From Pseudomonadota bacterium (GTDB lineage: Bacteria; Myxococcota_A; Polyangia; Polyangiales; Polyangiaceae): a stretch of DNA of 32,849 nt. The stretch spans positions 1 to 32,849 of the forward strand of contig JAEYVE010000179.1 in the NCBI GenBank assembly GCA_023432025.1, in the 5' to 3' direction. The notes under the pieces were generated by a model that did not search any database, had not been told where the DNA came from, and saw only the letters and a list, made by a program, of their open reading frames with translations. Position 1 is the stretch's first letter, and each line of letters begins with the position of its first letter. Positions 17,060 through 23,625 of the stretch are shown piece by piece. The position numbers and the translations under genes were made by a program.

Positions 17060-18043
17060 ATGGACCTTTCCCAGGTCACCCTCACGCAGCTCCGGTACGC
17101 CGTCGCCGTAGAGGACGCGGGGAATTTCAGGCTCGCCGCCGCAGCCTCCCACGTGTCACAGTCGGGCCTCAGCATGCAGTTGGCCAAGCTGGAGGAGCTC
17201 CTTGGCGTGGTGCTGTTCGACCGTAGCAAAAAGCCCGTGCTCGTCACCGAGGAGGGCAAGGCCGCGCTCCTGCAAATGCGCACGGTGCTGCGCGAGGTGG
17301 AGCGCTTGGCCCAAGTGGTGGCGGAGGAGGCGGAGCCGGGGGGCCGCTATCGCCTCGGCGTCATTCCGAGCATGGCCTCCACGCTACTCCCGCTCTTTCT
17401 CGGCGACTTCTCGCGCAAGTACCCCCGCGTGGAGCTCACCATCGAGGAGTTGAAGACCGAAGAGATCGTGGCTCGCTTGCAGGCGGACACGCTCGACGCG
17501 GGGCTCTTGTCCACGCCGCTGGGCGCGGACGGCATCTACGAGCTTCCGCTGGGTCGCGAGGCCATGTTCGCGTACCTGCCCCCGAACGACCCACTCGCGG
17601 AAAAGCAGGCGATCCCGCAGAAGGAGCTGGAACGTCGGGATCTCTTGATCATGTCCGAGGGGCACTGCTTTCGGAGTCAGGTGCTGGCCTATTGCCGCAC
17701 GCGTCATCCGGGAAAGAGCCGCGCTCTCGAGTTCGAGAGTGGCAGCCTGGATACGCTGGTGCGCCTCACGGACGAGGGCGTGGGCACGACGGTCATTCCA
17801 GAGCTCGTGGCCAAACGCTTGCCGGCAGCGCGCAGGCGTGCGCAGCTTCGGCCGCTCACGTCGCCCTCTCCCGTGCGAGAAATCGGTCTGGTGACCGCCC
17901 GCAAAGACCTGCGGCGGAAAGTCACGGAAGTGCTCGCGAAAGAAGTTCGGGAAGCGCTCGAGCGCGAGCTCGAAGAAACCCCCCGGCGCGTTCAAGTGCT
18001 CGACCCTCTCGCCGACAGCGGAAGGGCCGAGCCGGCCCGCTGA
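17060..18043 (+). CDS. oxyR: Peroxide-sensing LysR-family regulator OxyR
   Basis: The 327-residue protein has an N-terminal winged helix-turn-helix (LTQLRYAVAVEDAGNFRLAA, HVSQSGLSMQLAKLEELLG) and a LysR substrate-binding domain. The OxyR fingerprint is complete: Cys203 and Cys212 in SEGHCFRSQVLAYC match the Cys199-Cys208 disulfide switch of E. coli OxyR in spacing and context. GVIPSMASTLLP and LDAGLLSTPLG also fit OxyR. The C-terminal tail of about 30 residues beyond the usual fold is unremarkable. ATG 17060 has AAGG at 17049-17052 upstream. Divergence from ahpC is the classic arrangement, so it most likely activates ahpCF and perhaps the neighbouring stress genes when H2O2 forms the disulfide, and represses itself. 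It converges on the aldo/keto reductase gene. Confidence 0.95.
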   Translation: MDLSQVTLTQLRYAVAVEDAGNFRLAAAASHVSQSGLSMQLAKLEELLGVVLFDRSKKPVLVTEEGKAALLQMRTVLREVERLAQVVAEEAEPGGRYRLGVIPSMASTLLPLFLGDFSRKYPRVELTIEELKTEEIVARLQADTLDAGLLSTPLGADGIYELPLGREAMFAYLPPNDPLAEKQAIPQKELERRDLLIMSEGHCFRSQVLAYCRTRHPGKSRALEFESGSLDTLVRLTDEGVGTTVIPELVAKRLPAARRRAQLRPLTSPSPVREIGLVTARKDLRRKVTEVLAKEVREALERELEETPRRVQVLDPLADSGRAEPAR

Positions 18044-18061
18044 GCCTCTTATTTCGCGGAA

Positions 18062-18089
18062 TGCGCGCAGTCTTTCCACGGACCGCGCA
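18062..18089. terminator. Possible hairpin between oxyR and the aldo/keto reductase gene
   Basis: TGCGCG (18062-18067) pairs with CGCGCA (18084-18089), a two-base CA bulge follows, and GTC pairs with GAC around an eight-base loop. It lies in the 60-base convergent gap. There is no T-tract, so it is a weak candidate only. Confidence 0.35.
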
Positions 18090-18103
18090 CAGGAAAGGAG
18101 GAG

Positions 18104-19129
18104 TCAGGACTTGGGGATGCGGTCCTGGCCTTGGCGCTCGAGCATCCAACCGGGGTATTCGGGGGGCAACGCGCTCACGGCGTCCAGCTTGGCGAGCTCT
18201 TCCCGGGAGAGGCGCACTTCCGTGGCCTTCAGGTTGTCGTCCAGCTGCTCCGTGTTCTTGGCGCCCACGATGATGGACATCACGGCGGGCTTGTGGAGCA
18301 GCCACGCTAGCGCGATGCGTGCGACCGACACCCCGTGCTCCTGGGCGATGGTGCGCATCACGTCCACGCACGCGAAGGCGCGCTCTTTGTCGACGGGGGG
18401 AAAGTCGAATGTGGCCCGGCGCGCACCCTCGGGACCTTTGCCTTCCCGTTCGTACTTTCCGCTGAGGAGGCCACCAGCGAGCGGACTCCACACCATGAGT
18501 CCGAGTTTTTCGGATTCGATGAGCGGCACCAACTCTCGTTCGAGGTCCCGCCCCGCGATGCTGTAGTACGCTTGCAGCGTCGAAAAGCGCGTCCAACCGT
18601 GGCGATCGGCGATACCCAGCGCCTTCATGATGGTCCACGCGGGCCAGTTGGACACGCCCACGTAACGCACGTGTCCTTGGCGCACGAGATCCTCGAGAGC
18701 GCGGACGGTTTCCTCGAGGGGCGTGATCGGATCGAACCCGTGGATCTGATACAGATCGATGTAGTCCGTTCCGAGCCGCTTCAGGCTGCCTTTGACGGCT
18801 TCCATCAAGTGCCCGCGGGAAGCCCCGCGGTCGTTCACGCCTGGGCCCACCGCGCCGAAGCCTTTGGTGGCGAGCACGACGTCCGAACGCTTTCTGCCGG
18901 AGCTCACTATCGCACGCCCCGTGATTTCCTCGGACAAACCCTCCGAGTACACGTTCGCGGTGTCGATGAAGTTCACGCCGGCCGAGAGAGCGCGCGCGAC
19001 GATGGCGTCCGCCACCGATTGATCGAGCGTACCAATGGCGGTCCAAAACCCTTTGCCACCGAACGTCATGGTCCCGAGACAAACTTCGGACACGACCAAA
19101 CCCGTGCCCCCGAGCTGCTTGTAGCGCAT
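18104..19129 (-). CDS. Aldo/keto reductase
   Basis: The 341-residue protein is an NADPH-dependent (alpha/beta)8-barrel reductase of the YajO/PA1127/Tas-like group. It starts RYKQLGGTGLVVSEVCLGTM and carries the catalytic tetrad: Asp in GVNFIDTANVYSEG, Tyr in the same block, Lys in VVLATKGFG and His in LYQIHGFDP. The coenzyme-binding SIIVGAKNTEQLDDNL is near the C-terminus. Length is normal. Such enzymes detoxify aldehydes, including lipid-peroxidation products, which fits the stress genes on both sides, but the substrate is not determined. ATG 19129 is close to a typical start. SodC lies 85 bases upstream on the same strand, so co-transcription is possible. Confidence 0.93.
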   Translation of the reverse strand: MRYKQLGGTGLVVSEVCLGTMTFGGKGFWTAIGTLDQSVADAIVARALSAGVNFIDTANVYSEGLSEEITGRAIVSSGRKRSDVVLATKGFGAVGPGVNDRGASRGHLMEAVKGSLKRLGTDYIDLYQIHGFDPITPLEETVRALEDLVRQGHVRYVGVSNWPAWTIMKALGIADRHGWTRFSTLQAYYSIAGRDLERELVPLIESEKLGLMVWSPLAGGLLSGKYEREGKGPEGARRATFDFPPVDKERAFACVDVMRTIAQEHGVSVARIALAWLLHKPAVMSIIVGAKNTEQLDDNLKATEVRLSREELAKLDAVSALPPEYPGWMLERQGQDRIPKS

Positions 19130-19214
19130 CGTCGAACCTCGCTTTGTCGCGGCTTGTACCGGCAGCAGTCTGCAAAGGTTTCGACTACGCCGCTCTTTTG
19201 TCGAGTGCCTCCGG

Positions 19215-19793
19215 TTACTGCTTGGTGATGACGCCGCAGGCGATGCGTGGTCCGGAGTTTCCGGAGGGCTGCGTCTTGTAGTCGTCGGGTCCGGCGTGAA
19301 CGATGAAGGACTTGCCGATCAAGTCGCTGGGCGAGCCGTCCGAGAGTTTGGCGCCGGAGATCAGCACGTTGACCGTGGCGTCGCCTTGGGGGCCGGCCTT
19401 CAAATTGTCGATATCGCCCAGGTGGTGCTCGCCGGACTCTGCCTTTCCATGGGGCGCATGGGCCGGGTTGAAGTGCTCCCCGGCGCTCTTGGCGTCCGGC
19501 GCGGAGCAATCGCCCTTTTCGTGCACGTGAAAGCCATGCGTCGAGTCCTTTTGTAGGCCGGAAATCGTGCCGCGAATGCGGACTCCGTCGGATTCTTGAG
19601 TGAGCGTGAGCTGCCCTTGGGCCTGGTTGCCTTCGGTCGGCTTGATGTTGGCAGTTGCGGTAACCTTGCCGCGTTCGGCGCCGACCAGCGCGTCGGCCGG
19701 TTGTTCGTTCGCGGGCGGGGGCTCTTTGCGCGAGCACGCACAGGTGACGCTGAGCGCCAACAACAGACCGAGACGAGTTCCTTGCTTGAGCAT
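19215..19793 (-). CDS. sodC: Cu/Zn superoxide dismutase, probable lipoprotein
   Basis: The 192-residue product converts superoxide to H2O2 and O2 outside the cytoplasm. Copper ligands His89, His91, His107 and His166 and zinc ligands His107, His115, His124 and Asp127 occur at the spacing of the human and bacterial enzymes (GFHVHEKGDC, HFNPAH, HHLGD, FIVHAGPDD). Cys96 and Cys186 can form the structural disulfide. The signal peptide ends LALSVTCACSRKE, so lipidation at Cys20 is likely. ATG 19793 has AGGGAGGA just upstream. A stable hairpin sits right before that ribosome-binding site. It is 97 bases downstream of the HDO-like gene and upstream of the aldo/keto reductase. Confidence 0.96.
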   Translation of the reverse strand: MLKQGTRLGLLLALSVTCACSRKEPPPANEQPADALVGAERGKVTATANIKPTEGNQAQGQLTLTQESDGVRIRGTISGLQKDSTHGFHVHEKGDCSAPDAKSAGEHFNPAHAPHGKAESGEHHLGDIDNLKAGPQGDATVNVLISGAKLSDGSPSDLIGKSFIVHAGPDDYKTQPSGNSGPRIACGVITKQ

Positions 19794-19804
19794 GAGTGTC
19801 CTCC

Positions 19805-19827
19805 CTGGGCGCCTGAATGCCTGGCGC
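19805..19827 (-). promoter_or_regulatory. Hairpin just upstream of the sodC ribosome-binding site
   Basis: GGGCGCC (19805-19811) and GGCGCCC (19821-19827) form a perfect 7-bp stem with a nine-base loop. It lies 12 bases before the sodC start, directly before its AGGGAGGA. It may end transcription from the upstream operon, protect the sodC message, or affect ribosome access; the sequence does not say which. Confidence 0.5.
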
Positions 19828-19890
19828 CCCCCACACTGCGGCCAATCTCGGGCCGACGTTAGGCAGAGGAAGCACCTGCGAGCGCGGAGC

Positions 19891-20751
19891 TCAGAAGCGC
19901 CCTTGCTCGATGAGCTCCCCAAGCCTCGGCCGTCGACGCTCCACCAGCGCCTGCAGTTGGTTTTCCAAGCGATGTGCGAACGGGAGCGCGTCCCAGACGG
20001 ACAGTGCGATTTCTTCCCCGACACTTCGGGGACGCGGACCGTCACTGCGGACGGCCCGGGGCTGGCGGTAGTGGACCACCGCGCTTTGAACGCCGGTCCA
20101 AAAGCGGGCCCGGGCCTCCAGCGACAAGAGGGTGCCTCGACGGATTTGGGAGCGCGCTTCTTCCGTGCTGCCGAACTCCGAGAGGGCTTGCTCGAGCCAC
20201 GTGCCGTGGTCCACGTCCTGCTCGACGTGAAGCGTGAAGTACAGAATTTCTGATTCGTGGAAGCGGGCGCGTCGGAGACCGAGAATGATGGCGTCGAACA
20301 TTTTCGGAATCGCCCATTCGTGGCCGGGGCCCACCGCACCCAAACCGACGAGGAAGGGCTCTTCGGTCACGATTCGTCGATGCTCGGCGATGAACCGGGC
20401 GGCTGGCGCGTGGACGAGGGAAGTAGCCGGCTGGTCAAAGACCGTGCTGCCGGCGGCGCGCAAAAAGTCCGCGTACAGAGAAGCATGGTCGTGTCCGTCG
20501 GAGCCTTCGCCGTATTCGTCGATGAGCACCTTGGCGAGCCAAGACTTGGCGGCGCTGGACGGCGCGCGCACGAGCAAACGCTCCAAGTAGTTCGTAAAGA
20601 CGCACACGAGGGGGTAGTGATTTTCTCCGAGAACGCGGTAGTCCTCGCGCGAGAACGGGCTGGTGGCGCAGCGCTGCAAAAACAAGTGATTCACGCCGGG
20701 ATGGCGCTCCACTTCGTGGCGTAGGCTCGTCAGAAAGGTGCTGGTCGTCAT
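19891..20751 (-). CDS. Heme-oxygenase-like diiron (HDO-type) redox protein
   Basis: The 286-residue all-helical protein resembles the iron-containing redox enzyme family in the heme-oxygenase/TenA/PqqC superfamily. Candidate metal ligands are Glu57 in FTNYLE, Glu79 in LIDEYGEG, His87 or His89 in DGHDHASLY, Glu145 in GPGHEWA, and the cluster His175, Asp179 and His182 in TLHVEQDVDHGTW. That last block is typical of HDO enzymes, which use a diiron centre and O2 for oxidative cleavage or desaturation in natural-product pathways. ATG 20751 overlaps the radical SAM stop as ATGA, so the two proteins are made from one message in coupled fashion and probably act in one pathway. An open frame extends upstream but is spurious. 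The substrate is unknown. Confidence 0.82.
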   Translation of the reverse strand: MTTSTFLTSLRHEVERHPGVNHLFLQRCATSPFSREDYRVLGENHYPLVCVFTNYLERLLVRAPSSAAKSWLAKVLIDEYGEGSDGHDHASLYADFLRAAGSTVFDQPATSLVHAPAARFIAEHRRIVTEEPFLVGLGAVGPGHEWAIPKMFDAIILGLRRARFHESEILYFTLHVEQDVDHGTWLEQALSEFGSTEEARSQIRRGTLLSLEARARFWTGVQSAVVHYRQPRAVRSDGPRPRSVGEEIALSVWDALPFAHRLENQLQALVERRRPRLGELIEQGRF

Positions 20752-22379
20752 TGTGCGGCTCCTGCGGTGGCTTGAAGGGTGTTTGCGGACGACGTCGGTA
20801 GCTCGTCCACCCAGGTGCGCTTTGGGATGCGCAGTTGTGTGATGCGCGTCGAAGGAGCCTGAGCTCGCGGCGGATCGGCTTCTTCCCCCGTGGGGTAGTG
20901 AATGTCCTGCCACGTGAGGCCGGCGACGGCGCCGGGGCCATTGAGGAGCCCCTCCTCGTCTCGCAAGAAGGATCGGTAGTCGTACTGAATCTTTTGATAG
21001 CGGAAGGTGCGAGCAAAAAACCACAACATGCCCGTGAACGTCTTGCCGATGAAGTCGCTCCTCTTACGCAGAATGTTCAGCGCGGCGTCGTGAAAGCTGG
21101 CCTTGGTGGCCGGATACGCGCGGCAGAACTCCTTGTAGAACTCGTCGCGCGGCAGGCGCGTGGGCAAAACTGCGTGCAAAAGGTCGAACAGGCGGTGGTC
21201 CGTGGTGAGCAGCTTGTCCTTGTACGCCTTGTAGAGCTGAGTGCCGGGCAGCGGCGTCAATATCGTAAACAGCGGAATGGCGATGGACAGGGAGTTCACG
21301 TACTCGAACAGCTGGTCGAACTGCTCTTTGGTGAAGTCCGGGCGCACCATGAAGATGCCGGTCGAAATGATGCCGTTCTTCTTCAGCACGTCGCTCGCGG
21401 CTTTGTTCTTTTGCCAGGTGGACCGCTTGCGGAGCGCCGCCAAGTTGTCGTCGCTGTTGGACTCGAACCCCGACAGCACCATCACCAGGCCGTTTTTGGC
21501 GAGACGCTCCATGAGCTCGGGGTGATCTGCCGCAAAGTCCGTGCGCCCTTGCGTCATCCAGTACTTTTTGACCGACCGTCGTTCGAGCTCGTCACACAGC
21601 GCGACGGCGCGCTTGCGACTCGTGAGAAAGTTGTCATCCAAGAGAAACACGAACGGCTCGGCGCAGGCCTCCATCTGGTCGACGATTTTCGACGCTGACA
21701 AGAAGCGAGTGCGACGCTCGTAAAACTCCCAGATTGCGCAGAAGTTGCAGTCGAAGGAGCACCCACGCGAGGTAAAAATGGACGCCATGGGACGAATCCC
21801 CGTGAAAAAGTAGCGTCCGCGGTACTTGTCGAGCAGGCGACGGTCCGGCACCGGTAGCTCGTCCAAGTTCGCCGTTTGCTCGCGCTTGCGGTTGACGCAG
21901 CGGGCGCCGTTCGACGCGCGGTAGCGAGCTCCGGCCACACCTTGGAAGCTGCGGTCGCCGTGCGCCCGCTGAGCTTCCCAGCGTTCCACGATTTCTCGGA
22001 ACGTGTGCTCCCCTTCACCTTGAACGATGACGTCGATGAAGTCCTCCTCGAACTCTTCGGGAGTGAGCGTGGGGTGGTGACCTCCCACGACGGTGAGCGC
22101 GTGCGGACAGACGTTTCGGGCCGTACGCAGAACCGCCTTCGCTTGATAGGCGTCGGTGGTCATGCTCGTCGTGCCGACGATGTCGGGCTCGAACTCGAGC
22201 AACGTTTCGAGCAACGCGCCTTCGGCCTCCAAGCGCAAATCGAGTACCCGCACCTCGTGGCGATCGGACACCGCGGCGCCGACGGCCGTGAGCGACACGG
22301 GCTCGGAGAGCCAAATGACGTTCTCGAGCCCGAGGCGGCCTTTTTCGAACGGGGTAGGCATCACCAGTAAGATCTTCAT
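20748..22379 (-). CDS. Cobalamin-binding radical SAM protein, HpnR/BchE-like (class B)
   Basis: The 543-residue protein has an N-terminal B12-binding Rossmann domain (KILLVMPTP, PDIVGTTSMTTDAYQAK, ALTVVGGHHPTLTPEEF, IVQGEGEHTF) that lacks the DxHxxG motif, as in BchE and HpnR. A radical SAM barrel follows with Cys207, Cys211 and Cys214 in RGCSFDCNFC. The later block DHRLFDLLHAVLPTRLPRDEF is, from memory, close to hopanoid C-3 methylase HpnR, so methylation of an unactivated carbon in a lipid or polyketide is a reasonable guess. A polar C-terminal tail of about 60 residues is extra. ATG 22379 starts right at the first beta strand and lies about one base from the predicted transcription start, so the message may be leaderless. 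It is coupled to the HDO-like gene and divergent from the CarH-like regulator. Confidence 0.88.
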   Translation of the reverse strand: MKILLVMPTPFEKGRLGLENVIWLSEPVSLTAVGAAVSDRHEVRVLDLRLEAEGALLETLLEFEPDIVGTTSMTTDAYQAKAVLRTARNVCPHALTVVGGHHPTLTPEEFEEDFIDVIVQGEGEHTFREIVERWEAQRAHGDRSFQGVAGARYRASNGARCVNRKREQTANLDELPVPDRRLLDKYRGRYFFTGIRPMASIFTSRGCSFDCNFCAIWEFYERRTRFLSASKIVDQMEACAEPFVFLLDDNFLTSRKRAVALCDELERRSVKKYWMTQGRTDFAADHPELMERLAKNGLVMVLSGFESNSDDNLAALRKRSTWQKNKAASDVLKKNGIISTGIFMVRPDFTKEQFDQLFEYVNSLSIAIPLFTILTPLPGTQLYKAYKDKLLTTDHRLFDLLHAVLPTRLPRDEFYKEFCRAYPATKASFHDAALNILRKRSDFIGKTFTGMLWFFARTFRYQKIQYDYRSFLRDEEGLLNGPGAVAGLTWQDIHYPTGEEADPPRAQAPSTRITQLRIPKRTWVDELPTSSANTLQATAGAAQ

Positions 22380-22385
22380 GCCGCC

Positions 22386-22418
22386 GTGTATAAAGTCTGT
22401 ACAAGGTTTGTGCAAGGT
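22386..22418. promoter_or_regulatory. Three tandem 11-bp direct repeats, candidate CarH operator
   Basis: GTGTATAAAGT (22386-22396), CTGTACAAGGT (22397-22407) and TTGTGCAAGGT (22408-22418) abut without gaps and share the pattern nTGTnnAAnGT. CarH of Thermus thermophilus is known to bind tandem 11-bp direct repeats overlapping a promoter, so unit length, number and position all match. Binding by the adjacent regulator is inferred. Confidence 0.75.
22387..22415 (-). promoter_or_regulatory. Sigma70-type promoter of the radical SAM/HDO operon
   Basis: On the minus strand TTGCAC (22415-22410), a 17-base spacer, and TATACA (22392-22387) form a near-consensus promoter. Transcription would start around 22380, next to the ATG at 22379-22377. 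The whole promoter lies inside the three 11-bp repeats, so a bound repressor would block RNA polymerase. Confidence 0.72.
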
Positions 22419-22469
22419 GCGGAGGGGGAGGAGCGCGCAAGTTCCCGGAAAGGAGGCTCGCTTTTCCAA

Positions 22470-22491
22470 ACCTTGTGCAAACATTTGACAC
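22470..22491 (-). promoter_or_regulatory. Two inverted-orientation 11-bp repeats before the CarH-like gene
   Basis: On the minus strand GTGTCAAATGT (22491-22481) and TTGCACAAGGT (22480-22470) abut and match the same 11-bp pattern as the repeats at 22386-22418. A third unit (22469-22459) would be a poor match. They overlap a perfect TTGACA at 22485-22490 that could be the -35 box of the regulator gene, although I see no convincing -10. Autoregulation is likely. Confidence 0.6.
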
Positions 22492-22522
22492 CGTGGACGT
22501 CCGCGAGCAGCTTCTCGGTGGG

Positions 22523-23524
22523 ATGCCGCCTGCGGACTCGTCGCCGGAAAATGAGGGAACGCTCGGCCCGTACCGCATTCAGGTGGTCGCGGAGCTGACG
22601 GGCGTTCCGGCGTCCACGTTGCGCGCTTGGGAGCGGCGCTACGGCATTCCACAGCCGCGCAGAACGGACTCCGCGTATCGGCTGTACTCGGCCGAAGACG
22701 TGACGCTCATTCGGCGCATTCAGTCGCTGTGTGAAGCGGGCTTGAGCGTGGGGCAGGCCGCAGAGCGAGTGCGCGAGCCAGAGCCGAAGCGGACGCCGGG
22801 TGAGGGGGCCGCAATTTTGGACGACGCGTTCGCGGCGGCGTCACGCCGCATCGTGGAGGCCACGGTGCGCTTCGCGCCCGAAGAGCTCGAAGCCGAAATC
22901 CAGCGTTGCACGTTGCTCGGAGATCCTCTGGATGTGTTCGAACGCATCTACCAGCCTGCGCTCTTGGAGACGGGGCGGCTGTGGGGCGTGGGGGCGCTCA
23001 GCGTGGCGCAAGAGCACGTGGCGGCGGGGCTCATGGAGACGGCGGGTCGCGATTTGTTGCGCGTGTCGCGGCCCGCCGGCGCAACGCGGCGCGCGGTCGT
23101 GGCGTGCTGGCAGGAGGAGCAGCACGTCTTGCCTTTGATTGGCGTAGCGCTCGCCGCACAGTCGCGGGGATTCCACGCCGTCGTGTTGGGCGCTCGGACG
23201 CCACCGAGCGCGGTCGGAGACGCGGTGCGAGCGCTCCGTCCCGATCTGGTGTGCCTTTCCATCACGTCCGTGTCGCCGGGGGCTCACGCTCACGCCGTTT
23301 GCGCAGCGTATGCGGAGGCCTGCGGCAAAGTGCCGTGGGTGGTCGGCGGAACCGGAGCCCCGAACCTACGAAGAGCGGTCGAAGCAAGCGGCGGGAGCGT
23401 GGCGCTTCCCGACGAGGGGTCGGTGGCGGACGCTCTTGAGCGAGCCGTGGCCAAGCGGGCCTTCCGTCCGAACAGGTCACTGGAGCCCCAACCCGCACGC
23501 CGCAAGCGGCGCCAGGAAGCCTGA
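22523..23524 (+). CDS. CarH-like MerR-family B12-dependent photoreceptor/repressor
   Basis: The 333-residue protein has the three-part CarA/CarH layout: an N-terminal MerR helix-turn-helix at about 17-85 (YRIQVVAELTGVPASTLRAWERR, YRLYSAEDV), a helical bundle at about 95-185, and a C-terminal B12-binding Rossmann domain. The CarH hallmark W-x9-EH is present as Trp154, Glu164 and His165, and EEQHVLPLIG supplies His201 as lower cobalt ligand. Residue 155 after the Trp is Gly, where T. thermophilus CarH has the His132 that ligates cobalt after light. CarH tetramers with adenosylcobalamin repress in the dark and fall apart in light. I chose ATG 22523 (GGTGG just before); GTG at 22493 and 22475 are in frame but overlap the operator. 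It is divergent from the radical SAM/HDO operon, its likely target. Confidence 0.88.
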   Translation: MPPADSSPENEGTLGPYRIQVVAELTGVPASTLRAWERRYGIPQPRRTDSAYRLYSAEDVTLIRRIQSLCEAGLSVGQAAERVREPEPKRTPGEGAAILDDAFAAASRRIVEATVRFAPEELEAEIQRCTLLGDPLDVFERIYQPALLETGRLWGVGALSVAQEHVAAGLMETAGRDLLRVSRPAGATRRAVVACWQEEQHVLPLIGVALAAQSRGFHAVVLGARTPPSAVGDAVRALRPDLVCLSITSVSPGAHAHAVCAAYAEACGKVPWVVGGTGAPNLRRAVEASGGSVALPDEGSVADALERAVAKRAFRPNRSLEPQPARRKRRQEA

Positions 23525-23625
23525 CGCGGCGTGAAGAGAATTGCACTCCGGCCGCAGTTGTTCACCGCTCGGGGGTGAAGCCGGTCCTCTGCCGTGGCTC
23601 GAGCGCGAGAGTTAGACGAGCAGAG

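Noticed and set aside
22380..22470. A cobalamin riboswitch before the radical SAM operon
   Set aside because: The predicted transcription start leaves essentially no leader, and I do not see the B12-box core. Control by the CarH-like protein explains the region better.
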